Below, in pieces: positions 1 through 10,484 of a stretch of 64,000 nt of DNA. Position 1 is the first letter of the stretch. Each line of letters opens with the position of its first letter. The translations under genes and the position numbers were made by a program. The stretch comes from Lichina pygmaea (Eukaryota; Ascomycota; Lichinomycetes; Lichinales; Lichinaceae), in NCBI GenBank assembly GCA_963422465.1, contig OY730174.1, positions 2,375,914 to 2,439,913 of the forward strand. Reading direction: 5' to 3'. Below the pieces are notes generated by a model. It did no database searches and was not told the DNA's origin. It was given only the letters and a program-made list of their open reading frames with translations.

Positions 1-786
1 ATCCAAGAAGACCGGAAACGCTGGTCCTCGACCTGCCTGCGGTACGTCCTCGGACCATGTTCTTGGCGCTTCATGTTTGCCCGTGAACACGCTCTCTTTT
101 CGAGCCTCCTCTTCTCCCTCACTGCCGTCTCCATCGTCAGCCATATCACGTCAGACAAACGAGCTAACGAAATCGTCTCAAACAGGCGTCATAGGCATCT
201 CAGTTTGACGACGCCGAACCCCCCCCCCACACGTCTGCAAGAAATGGTCTACAGACGTTGGAGCAGAAGTAGCCATGTCATGGATGATCAATGTCCAAAC
301 GAACGAGGGCAAAAAGAAACCCGTCAATACAACAACAGACTTGCAGTGGATGTTGACACAGCTGGACGGACACTTTTTACTCTTCTGTATTTAAACTCAG
401 GAGCTACAGTACCAGTGCCGGGTTAGTTCTATGTACTGTACTCCGTAATTACCAGTATTGCCTTTATATACCTGTAGAGCTAGTACTCTGTACCTGACTT
501 GCTGATTGCTACTCCAATACGAAGCTCTCTCTCTCTCTCCCCTCCAATCTATACCGTATAACGTGCACTGTACGGTACAGATTAACAAAGCTAAACGGAA
601 GGGGAATAATAATCAAAAACTTTTTTTTTTCATTCATACGTCGGTGGATATCCTTATGCTGGTAAACGTACTTATGTATACCCAAAAACGGGCGTGGCTC
701 GAGACCGGGGTCTTTGTCCGTCTCTGATCTCCATCTCCCGTGGACGGCGACTCCGGGACCCCAGGACGGGAAGAATCCGATCCAGA
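1..786. other. left-edge non-coding stretch
   Basis: No gene can be supported here. One plus frame is open from about base 2 to 208 and could be the tail of a gene lying outside the window, but nothing in it is recognisable. Short ORFs at 73-426 and 506-727 have no family features. The 3' flank of the Tudor-SN gene occupies the right end. Bases 425-590 carry several GTAC-rich words like those seen elsewhere in the window. Confidence 0.4.
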
Positions 787-3700
787 TCAGTCCTCCGTCA
801 GGTCGCCGTACTCCCACATGCCCTTCCTCAGGCTCCTGGCCTCGTCTTCTTTGCCCTGTAGCTCCTTCAGCGTGTCGACTTGGCTCTTCTCCCACGCCGG
901 CGCTTTGCGGTTCACCATGGCGAGACCCTCGCGGACCAGTTCGGCGTTGACGCTGTCCTTGACGCTGCCAGACACGGACGGGTCGAAGAGCGTCACGTGT
1001 AGAGACGTGCCGGTTGCCGCCGCCGATGACGAGGAAGAGCCGTCCGGTGCCGAGACGTGATCGACTTTGGCCACCAGCTGCTTCGCCGCCGTGACTTGTC
1101 CGACGTACGACGCCGCTTCGTCGACGTATTCGGCCTGCTTCGGGAACTGCAGGAACGAGAAGACGGCGTCGATGGCCTGCGGCTTCAGCTTTTGCGGCGA
1201 GTAGGCGTCGGGTTGGGGGATGGGCCGGAGGTGCGTGAATGGGACACGCTCCGAGTTGCCGTAGTCGATGTACGACACTTCGGCCTGCTCGGCCTCGCGG
1301 TCCACGTGTCGTACTCGCGCCCGGTACCATTGACCGTCTTCGGAGAACTTGGCCGTGACGTACTCCCCCGCTTTAGGCGGGCCAGGCAGGCTGCTCGTGC
1401 TGGCACTGGCGCCCAGCTGGAGCGCCTTCATCATCCGCTCGAGCACCTCCGTCGCCGAACCCGATTGCTGCAGCTTCAGATGGCAACTGTCGTCAAAGTA
1501 CGTGACCGTGACGTCGCGGTAGTCTCTCGTCTCGCCGTTGGTGCGCGACTCGCCGTCGGTGCCTTTCGCAGGCTCCGAACTCTTGGCCCCGTCTCTGGCT
1601 TGGCTCGCCTCCTCCTGGTTCTCCTGCTTCGTCGGATCCCAGTCGTGCCAGAGCCCCTTGCGCGCTTCCTTCGCCTTGGCCTCGGCCGCCAGCAGCTCGG
1701 TCGCGCTGCCTGCCTGCTCCGCCGAGTAGGCGTGCACCGTGGCCAGTCCCTCCTCCACCAGCAACTTGGCAAAGTTCTCGCGGTTCACATACACTGTTCC
1801 GATGAAGCCGCCTACTTTGTCGAGCGCCTCAAAGTCGACCTCCACATCACGCTGGTTGCAACGCCTCACGGCGAAGTCGTGCGCTTCCTGGCCAAAAGGC
1901 TCGCCCTTCTCGTCCGCTTTCCTCGCCGATCTCGGCGCCCGAACGCCGCTCAAGACCAGCGTCAGCTTGACGTTTTCCTTGGGAATGAGCACGGTGAACC
2001 GAGAGCCCGACTTGACGTAATCGACGACGGCCGGTATTCTTCGCTGCCGCTGCAGAACAGAGAGATGAACCTTGGCCGTCCGGACACTCTCCGACGCGTC
2101 GGTGTACGACTTGGAAGCAGTGGGCTTCCCGGACCACATTCCTTTCTTCTCCTTCTGGGCCGCCTCCTCCGCGGCTAGGAGGTCATCGTAGATGGGCGAT
2201 CTGTCGTCGTCATCCCGGCGATGGCGAATCACCGAAGCCCAGCCATTCTCGACCATCAGCAACGCCACGTTCTTCGATGACTGCTTTACGGTTGCCATCT
2301 CACGCGCCTCGTACCCCTCTTGCGGGGGTCGACGTGCGTCAACGCACACGACGACGTGCTTCCCGATAAGGCGCTTCCGCAGGAATTCCTTCGCTTCGGC
2401 ACCGTAGGGCGCTTGGGCGGCATCCGTGGGCCTTCAGATCGATGTCAGAGAGTGCCTTCAATCCGTGAGGGTTTACGGAAACGCGACTCACTTCGGTTGC
2501 CGTATGCTGGAGAGGGTCACCTTCTTCTCGCCACCGGACTTGATGCGGACGTACAACGTGTCGGCGCTCTGTACTCGCGAGACTGTCGCGTCCACGCCGT
2601 CCGAGCTTCCAGCAGCACGGCCGACGTGAGACTTGAACAGGCCCAGCCGATGCTCCTTGGCGTACGTCTCCGCCTGCCGTAGACTCGCCATATCTGAGCC
2701 CAGCATGGTCGAATGATGGTCAAAACACCTCGCGAAGCCGTCCTTGAGTATGAACTCGGCAATGTTCCCGTTCGGGTGTCGTACCACCGCGATGAGCTGA
2801 TGTTGGGGAGTGGTGCCCACCAGCTTCACCGTGACATTGCGCTGCAAGAGTCTTTCCTCGACGTAGGTCCGAGCCTCGTCACCGCCATCCTCCCCAGGCT
2901 TTTCTTTTCCCTCAGCAGTGTTTGTCCGTCTCGTCATCGGCGCACGGATGCCCGCGATGATGATGAGACATTGCTGATGCTTGCCGGGTTGCAAGGCCAA
3001 CCGGACGATCAGACGATCTCCGGCCAAAACTTTCTCGACGATGGCTAGGGAAGAGTGAGCCAAGCCGTTCGTCACCCGTGATCAAGAGGGGGAGAGTAGG
3101 GGGAAGAATCATACCATCCACCACCTGGCTCTTCCATTGCTCCAGAAACGCTTGAGGATTCTGAAGGTCGTATTGGGTGCGAGCATAGTCCGATGAGCTC
3201 TTCCACAGGCCTGCGCCATTGGATTTGGCCTTGGCTTCGAGCACTCTTAGCTTCTCCAGCTGCACCTTGGCCTCTTCAGTCTGCTCGTTGTGGCCGGCGT
3301 TGTCCCGAAGCTTTACCCAGCCGTTCTCAAGCAGTAGTTCAGGAAGATGAGGACCCGTCGGGGATAGTAGAGCACGGCCATATTCGGTGGTCTTGCCGGC
3401 GGGGGAGGTCACGGTGTAGAGGATCTGGAACCGGACGACCTTGCCCACGATGAGACGGCGAAGGAAGTCGCGGGACTCGAACGCATAGGGCTAGGTAACC
3501 AAGTGTGCAAATTAGCAAGAGCTTGCAGCGACCATGACGGGCCAGGAGGGTATGGCTCGTACCTCGTCCCCTTCGCGCTTCAGCCATGGGCCGGTTACGA
3601 ATGCCAGCTGGACGTTCTTTTCCTCGGCCTTGTTCTTTGTCGAGACCAAAGTCAAGGTAGTGCCGGAGTTCACGCTCTTGACCTTTCCCTCGAGGGTCTG

Positions 3701-3901
3701 CATGGTGGGGAGAAAGTCGATACGGACTCCCGGCGGAGATGACGAGGCTGGGGGAGGTCCTCGGATGGTAACGGTGCCGTCTTGATTACGGCTTACCGAC
3801 GGGAGATTTCTTTGATGGGTTGGAGTGGGTCGAGTCGTGTTGCCGTTCGATCGCTGTCGCCGGCGCGAGTCTTTTGGCGGGGTTGTCGCTAGAGTGGCCA
3901 T
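787..3901 (-). CDS. Tudor-SN / SND1-like staphylococcal-nuclease-Tudor protein
   Basis: Four exons join in frame: 3901-3563, 3490-3115, 3044-2492 and 2431-787, giving about 970 residues. Four SN-like (OB-fold) repeats can be followed by their recurring starts and ends: the first ends near GLWKSS (about residue 208), the second near GLFKS (about 374), the third ends GMWSGK and the fourth GLWHDW. A Tudor domain follows, with GQWYRARV and YIDYGNSE carrying the aromatic-cage type residues. A partial fifth SN module ends the protein at KGMWEYGDLTED. This order is the family signature. Known family roles are RNA binding, RNA decay or editing-linked cleavage, stress granules and transcription co-activation. 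The SN repeats usually lack full nuclease catalytic residues, and I did not verify them here. The N-terminus is a 60-residue basic, Pro/Ser-rich extension before the first SN repeat. Introns are 60-72 bases. Identification is secure; exact ends are inferred. Confidence 0.93.
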
Positions 3902-4407
3902 CGTGTCAGAAGTAATGATGTTTAGTTGGGGTGAGAGCTACGGGGCACCGTGCGAGGGACTGGCACGACTGGGTCGTGATAGCGCTACTGGTGTCCGGGC
4001 TGTGTTTTCGAGTCAAGAAGAGGATCGTGTCAATACAGACCTGCTGATGAGGACGAATCTACAGCCTCCAGGACGCGCCTTATATAATGCTCTTCTGGGG
4101 CAGAGCTCTCGGTCTGGTGGGGCATGAAAAGGGGTAAAGGGTCAGCAACCGTGCGGCGTGCTGGTAGACCAAAGAGATCCGGCGGGGAACCCTGCTGATC
4201 TCACAATGTGACGTGTTCGGAGGACACGCGGAGGCATACGGAGCGCTTCGCAACCCTTTGAAGCAAGATGACAGACGGGCAAAAGCTAGATGGGCTCTGA
4301 CGCTTTTCGGGGGCACAGTGAGCCCATAGCAAAAGTATATCGTCTCCACGAAGCACCCCAATCTGTCAGTTGGCGTAGCAAGGAGATATCGAGCCCAGCT
4401 CCTTTGC
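3902..4407. other. intergenic, Tudor-SN promoter and transaldolase 3' flank
   Basis: About 500 bases between the Tudor-SN start and the transaldolase stop, both on the minus strand. It must hold the Tudor-SN promoter and the transaldolase 3' end. No RNA gene or repeat is apparent. Confidence 0.5.
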
Positions 4408-5813
4408 TCAGGAGATGATCTTTTGTCGGATGATTCCCTTGAGCGTGACCGCGTCGGCGGCAAATTTCGAAATGCCCTCTCGAAGCTTCTCGACCGCCAT
4501 CTGTTGCTCGTTGAAGTCGAAGCGGAAGGAAGCCTCGTCGTCGATGTATGTCCGCTTCGAGATGTCCAAGGCCGACGCTTTGGTGGAATCCAGCTTCTTG
4601 GGAACAGGGTTCTCGGCGGTGAACAGCTCTTCCAAAAGGTTTGGCTAGACAATTCGCATGTCAGCTCAGCTGTACTTCGCAACACATGGCGGATCCTTTG
4701 GCACAGGAGGCTGCTTACCGAGATGGTCAGGTAGTCGCAGCCGGCGAGTTCCAAGATCTCACCCTTGTTGCGGAAGCTAGCTCCCATCACGATGGTCTTG
4801 TACCCATGCTTCTTGTAGTAGTTGAAGATCTCGTGCACGCTCTTGACTCCAGGGTCTTCGTGCGAAGGGTAGTCCTTCTTCGTTGATGCCTTGTACCAGT
4901 CCAGAATTCGGCCAACGAAGGGCGAGATCAAGAACGCGCCAGCTTCGGCGGCCGCAATCGCTTGGACGAGCGAGAACATCAAGGTCAAATTGCAGTTGAT
5001 GCCATGCTTCGACTGCAGGATTCGAGCCGCCTGGATGCCTTCCCAGGTAGAGGCGATCTTGATGAGGATTCGAGACTTGTCGATGCCAACGGACTTGTAC
5101 AGCTGGACGGAGAGTACGCATCAGGACGTTTCATGAAACCAGAGGGACTGGCGGAAGACGTACCTCGATGATGTGCAGCGCCTTCTCGACAGAGGTCTTG
5201 GTGTCGAAGGAAAACTTTGCATCGACCTCGGTGGAGACCTTACCCGGAACGATCTTCAGGATCTCCTTTCCAAACTCGACAAGGAGTCTGTCCAGCGCGG
5301 AGTCCACTTTTTCGTCATCCGAGCCTCCCTAGTTTCAACGTCAGCCTTCACCTGTCCTGAAGCAAGGAGATCCACTGTCCAACGAACATACATGTTGCTT
5401 GCCATAATCGATGGCAACGTCGATGAGCTTGGCGTATTCCTCTTTCTTGGACGCCGCCAAGATCAAAGACGGGTTTGTCGTCGCATCCTGTGGCTTATAC
5501 TTGTCGATTGCTGAGGAGCCAGTCAGCCTTCATCCGTATCTGGCGTTCCAGCGAGGTATCCCTGGTGGTGACCCTGCCCGGGAAAGGCCAGCAGCCTCAC
5601 ATACTGGCAAAATCCCCTAAGACTTCAAGTCAGCTTGCTGCCTGGACTCCCGAGCAATTCCATAGGGAGCTCACCGGAATCGCAGACAACGGTCTAAGTG
5701 GTCGTGCCAAGTTCCGTCCGTTAGTCAGGCCCGGTGTCTCCGAGGAAAGGAACATGTCATTGCAAAGAGCTCACCGTGCCGGTCGATTTTAGTTGATCGA
5801 GGGAGTTCGTCAT
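4408..5813 (-). CDS. TAL1: transaldolase
   Basis: Seven exons join in frame to 324 residues, the normal length for the enzyme: 5813-5775, 5693-5675, 5616-5605, 5510-5392, 5328-5164, 5102-4719 and 4644-4408. The start [13 protein letters not shown], then [14 protein letters not shown], the Schiff-base lysine motif [17 protein letters not shown], the phosphate-side stretch [14 protein letters not shown] and [11 protein letters not shown] are all diagnostic of class I transaldolase. It moves a dihydroxyacetone unit from sedoheptulose 7-phosphate to glyceraldehyde 3-phosphate in the cytosolic non-oxidative pentose phosphate pathway. The 5' end is unusually fragmented: exons 1-3 are 39, 19 and 12 bases, so codons 14-24 come from two tiny exons. 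The gene has its own upstream region and no operon-like context. Identity is certain; the micro-exon boundaries rest on frame and conserved residues. Confidence 0.96.
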
Positions 5814-6966
5814 GGTTGCTTATATGCCACGACTCTGTCTTCTATCGAATTGTCAGAGGACGTGTGGGCGAAAGAGGTTCTAGGGATTGGCCGAAGGTCC
5901 ACATATATCAGGTCATGTCACGCTTACGGTACCTCTTGCGGAACCCTTGATGATGCCAATGCTGACTGCTGCTGCAAGAAGTAAGAGCTACCCAGGTAGT
6001 GAGACGGGAGTAAGGACTTGGGAGAGTTGAGATGGAATCAACGTCAGCACCGGCGGAACAGCGCGGGAGTTTGTTGGGGAATGCGGGGGAGGGGCAACTC
6101 CAAACGGTCATCTTCGCATCAGTTTCGACACTCGGTACATACGCACGTACGTAGCTCGGACTAATTACCGGGCCCCGGCACGCCTTGTTGAATCGTGACG
6201 CAGGCGCAGGTTACAGGCCCTTAAACGCCCGGGATCAGGCTTCGATTGTCTTCAATCAGGTAGGTATTTGGTGCCTACAACCTCCCCTCGCTTTCCACAA
6301 GGTGCGGTCTTCCCTGATTACCGTCCCTGCCGTGCCTGCTTCCTCTGAAGGCACTCGCTCAATAGATGTCTCCCTTTGCCCTACATATGAGCTGGCGGAA
6401 AAGGCAACATTGTACAGTAACCTCGTACAACTGACCATTACGTATTGACCTCCGTGAGAACGACCTTCTGTCTTCATTGCCTCTGACGAGTTTTCAAGCA
6501 GCAAGTGGTGAGGAGGTTTCTCAGCATTGAGCCAAGGAGCGTCATGACTATGAGTCGGTCGATCCCACTACCAATCTCAACATCTCGGTGGGGGATTGCA
6601 AGGCAAAGGAAACAGTTCCTCTATCATCTCACAACAGATTCAGCCGTGTCGAAGGAGAGCAACTTTCTTTCGGAAGCATGGTAGCCATGAGCCATGAGCA
6701 TTTCTGCCCCTTTTTCGTTGCTGTCCCTACGCACAGTTATCCGGCTAAGTATAGACAAGAAGCTCTTGAAATTGAGTGAAGATCAAAGACGTAACAACAA
6801 AGCCAGCTGCCAAAAACCGCGAAAGTGCCATAGAGCCCCTAAACAGCAGTTGCAAGATCAATAACAAGCTTCGATTGCGTGAGTCGTCACCGTAATTCTT
6901 CGCCGCCCGGAACATCTGCTGTGCAACAAGCCACCTGTCTGGCCGAAGAAACGTTGAAGGGTCTGG
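5814..6966. other. intergenic, transaldolase promoter side
   Basis: About 1.15 kb between the transaldolase start and the end of the AlkB-like gene. It contains a CGCACGTACGTAGC word near 6140. Small ORFs on both strands show no family features. Nothing else is recognisable. Confidence 0.5.
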
Positions 6967-7908
6967 CTAGATAGAGCCTCTGCTGTCGGCAGCACCGGTG
7001 TCCCCATTGTAGGTCATCCACGGCTGAGGCTCGTACGCTGCCTTCCAGCGTTGGCCTTCGTCGACCGTGTTGGGATCGATATGTCGGCACGTTAATGCGA
7101 ACCGGAGACGACCGGAGGGGTGCACAGCATGCTGCTTTATGTCAGCCTCGATGACACCTCAGGAGTACAGCATGCTGGCAGAATGAGTAGTCTCGTACTT
7201 CGTAATATTTTTGAATGTTAGCGCCATGCATGATGACCATATCTCCGTGCTTCAACTGCAGGGTCACGGCTGGGTTTGCGTTGCCTTGGCGCCCGCCACG
7301 GAGTTCGTTGATCTTTTCTTCCCGCTCCTGGGCGCTCAGGCTGTCGCCCGCTTCGTGGAGCATCTTGCGTGTCTCGTAATTAAGACAGCCGCGGACCGGC
7401 GCATCGTCTCCTTTGAAGACGCCCGATTTGGAGAAGCCGGTGTAATGCGTTTTCTTCATGCGGAAGCTCATCACTGCGTCACCGCCAAGAGACAAGGTCG
7501 CCACCGTTGGCCCCAGACCGTATTCGCCGTCATCATGATACTGTACCAGTTCCGGTTAGGCGTGCCGAAGATTAAGGCTGGCCGTGGGAGATTATGGTAA
7601 AGAAAGTGATAGGCCAGTTCCGGTTAGGCGTGCCGAAGATCAAGGCTGGCCGTGGGAGATTATGGTAAAGAAAGTGATAGGGCGATGTCCGGGAGAGACT
7701 CACGTTCATCCTCTGATCCTCAAAGTAGCCGACGGCGAGCAGCTCATTGAACTCGGTGAAGGAGCCATCGTGCACGACCTGCTGGGCGGCCCAGCTCAGA
7801 CGGTGCAGGACCTTCATGATGGTAGGATGAGCCTCGCTGAAGCTCTTCGAGTCCACGGAGACAATGTACTTGTATGGCATGCCCTATGATACCAGTCAGC
7901 GTGTGCGG

Positions 7909-7956
<48 letters not shown>

Positions 7957-10484
7957 GGCACGTTCACTGCGCTTCTCGGAACCGGAGGCAGGGGGGCTCA
8001 CAAAGTTTACGGCAAAGTGTGCCGTAAGGGCACCGGACACTGCGCACAAGGGTCAGGAGACCGCGGCCAATTCGGATGGGTCGACGATGAGGGGCAAATA
8101 GCGGGGCAGGCTGCACACACCAACGCTGTTACCCAGCGGGAATCGCTTCAGGCCCATATCGATCCTTTGCAGGTCCAAGAACATCGAGTCAGGACCGCCG
8201 GCCCTGGTGACGATCGCATGGTTGGCTTGGACGTGCGCGATGGTACCGCAGTCCGGAAGCTGTAAGATGTTGATCCGATAGTCGCCATCAAAGCGCGAGC
8301 TGACCTTTTCGATGACGGGGAGAGTCCTTGCGGTCGGCAACGCGTGACCGAACACGTCATCCAACGACTGCGAGACGACGCGACGACTGACGGGCCAGAT
8401 GGGAATCTCGTGGACAAAGCCGCAGCCCTGAGTGCGGCAATGCCAATGCGCCCACTCGACTCGAGAATTGCACGCGCCGCACCGAGGACACACGATGCCC
8501 TTCCAACAAGCCCGGCTAAAACCAAGGGCCATTTCGTACTCGTCGGGCCTGGGAAGCGGCGGCCTCAGCGGAAAGGTCGGGATGTTCCCCAAGTTCCGCG
8601 GGGTCGTTGGCAGCAGGAACTCTGGGGTATACTCCAGCCGACCCTCTGTCGGGACGAGCCTGATCGACCAGAAGGCCGGGCACTTCTCGTTGAGGCACAT
8701 CCATCCGACCGTGTAGATCTGCTCGTTCTCGGTCCCGCAGAAGAGACAGCCGGCGACGGCCGGCTGCGAAGCCGAATCGGGCCGGTTCGAGAGGCCTGCT
8801 TGGGGCTGGCCCACCCACCAGCTTGGCTTGTCGGTGTCCAGCTTCTGGAAGCGGAACATGTAAGTGTTTTTGGACCCCACCTTCTCGCACCAGATCCGAG
8901 TGACCTGGAAGTGGTCCATGGCGCAGTAACGATGAGGCAGCCGCGTCGGGCTTTTAGGGTTTTCGCTCCCTGGAGAGGCCGGGGGGCATCAGCAGCGGCA
9001 TTGTCAAAGCTCAAGATCTCTTGCAGAGAATTTACCGAGGATCAGCACGAGCGGAACGTCTTGCTCCATGTTCCTGGTCATCGACTGCACGACGGAGCTG
9101 TCGGAGCTCTGATCCGCGGTCTGGCTGAACTCGCCATCGACTCTGGTCATGCCTCCGCCTCTGTGCCATCTTGTCAGCGCAGCCCACACATCTGGCCAAT
9201 CGAGGACACAGAGGGGGAGGAACACTCACGCGCGGGCGATCACGACATGCTCACTCACAACATCTCGCTCGCCGGCCTGCTTATCCATAAGCAAGCCGTG
9301 ACAGAGTCCGCCGGAGACGTAGGCTCCACTCTGAAATGCACGATAGTACGGTAGACATTCGCACATCGCATGGCGGTTCTGAAAAGAAACCATAGAGTCA
9401 GTGGTGTGACTGGCTCTCGCTCGCTGGGGGGAGCCATCCGGACTGACCTCTGCCCAGACTGCGGGCTGACCGATGGGCCCTGGCTTTTGATCTGCCGCGT
9501 TTTCCATCGCGGTCGGCTTCCTTGGCTGATGCTTCCTGACGAGGCCTGGGAACTGGACGGCCGTAGGCGCTTTGCTTCGTACGAGGAGACCCTCGGTGAG
9601 ATGGTGGGTGCAATCTCGTCCGATGGTAACACACCCGACACATGGTGAGTGCCGGTCACAGAACACGTTGCCGTTGATGCAGCTGCGGAAGCGGTCAGGA
9701 CACCACTCTCTGAGACGAGTGAATGGATCGCTTACTGATCGCATTTTTGCGGTACCATGAAGACGTCGCCCACAAGTCGGACGACGCTCGTCGCATGCCG
9801 CACGTCGATTTGACCCGCTTTCTTGGCCTGCTCAACCGTGTCGCAGAGCTCGTCCGAGACGATGTGTGGCCAGAACAGGTCGGCGAGCTCGGTTGAGATG
9901 ACCTCCAGATTCTTGGTGTCGGGTGCGGCAGGGAGTGGCGGGACGGCATCGTTACGGTCCAGCATAACTGGAACGACTATCGGCTGCACAGTCGACGCCG
10001 GAGCACTCGCGTGGTCGCTCGACAGGACAGATTGGGACGCATACGGTGCAGGATCAGAAGTAGCGGCAGTGTCAGTATCACCAAAGGCATCTGGACTGAG
10101 ATCTTGTGAGCGGCTCTCTTGATTGGCCTCCGGAAGCTGCTCGTGCGGACGGGCGAAGGTAGTGGGCTGAGCCGGGGAACCGTTAGCCGTAATACGATTC
10201 GTAGGCGCTGATATGGCACCAGAGCTGATGGTGGCGTTTACCATCTGGGCCATGGCGAGAGCGGCCGCCAGCTTCTCCTGGACCTGCCTCTTTGGAGGTG
10301 TCCGATTCTTGCCAATCTTCGAGTCTCCATCCACCGATGCGGCACCGAAGAACTTGGTCTGCCTCACTGGTCGAATCGACCTCCTCAGCCTGTCCCGCGA
10401 AGCGTACTTGGCCGCCTCCGGGTCAGGGATCGCCAGAAGATCCTCCGGCGTGGGGTCTTTCATGATAACGTCAACGCCGTCCAT
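6967..10484 (-). CDS. AlkB-like 2-oxoglutarate/Fe(II) dioxygenase with Cys-rich modules
   Basis: Eight exons join in frame (10484-9756, 9705-9448, 9378-9230, 9160-9036, 8969-8119, 7883-7704, 7540-7199, 7131-6967), about 932 residues. The C-terminal third is an AlkB-type fold: MNYHDDGEYGLGPTVATLSL supplies the HxD iron ligands, and the last exon supplies a downstream His (EHAVHPSG) and the 2OG-binding RLRFALTCRH. Upstream are a Cys cluster beginning WCPDRFRSC (exon 2) and two zinc-ribbon-like pairs, CLFCGTENEQ with CLNEKC, and CPRCGAC with CRTQGC (exon 5). The N-terminal 243 residues are polar and probably disordered. The start codon sits in a strong context (GCCGCCACGATGG). AlkB relatives demethylate nucleic acids or proteins; the substrate here cannot be read from sequence. 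Intron 7541-7703 carries a 68-bp tandem duplication and intron 7884-8118 a trinucleotide array. Family call is strong, specific function unknown. Confidence 0.87.
7546..7681. repeat. 68-bp tandem duplication inside an intron
   Basis: Two adjacent copies, 7546-7613 and 7614-7681, both starting CCAGTTCCGGTTAGGCGTG and differing at only about one position (ATTAAGG versus ATCAAGG). The pair makes up most of the AlkB-like gene's intron 7541-7703, which would otherwise be about 95 bases. Splice sites lie outside the repeat or at its edge. Confidence 0.95.
7911..7956. repeat. (CAT)n microsatellite
   Basis: About 15 uninterrupted CAT/ATC units. On the minus strand it reads (GAT)n and would encode poly-Asp, but it falls in the predicted intron 7884-8118 of the AlkB-like gene and its frame does not match the next exon. 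Confidence 0.95.

Noticed and set aside
1057-2178. Plus ORF of 373 codons
   Set aside because: It is antisense to exon 4 of the Tudor-SN gene, which has clear domains on the other strand.
7744-8049. Minus ORF with a run of about 15 Asp
   Set aside because: It is the (CAT)n microsatellite read through an intron of the AlkB-like gene; its frame does not join the GMPYKYIVSV exon.
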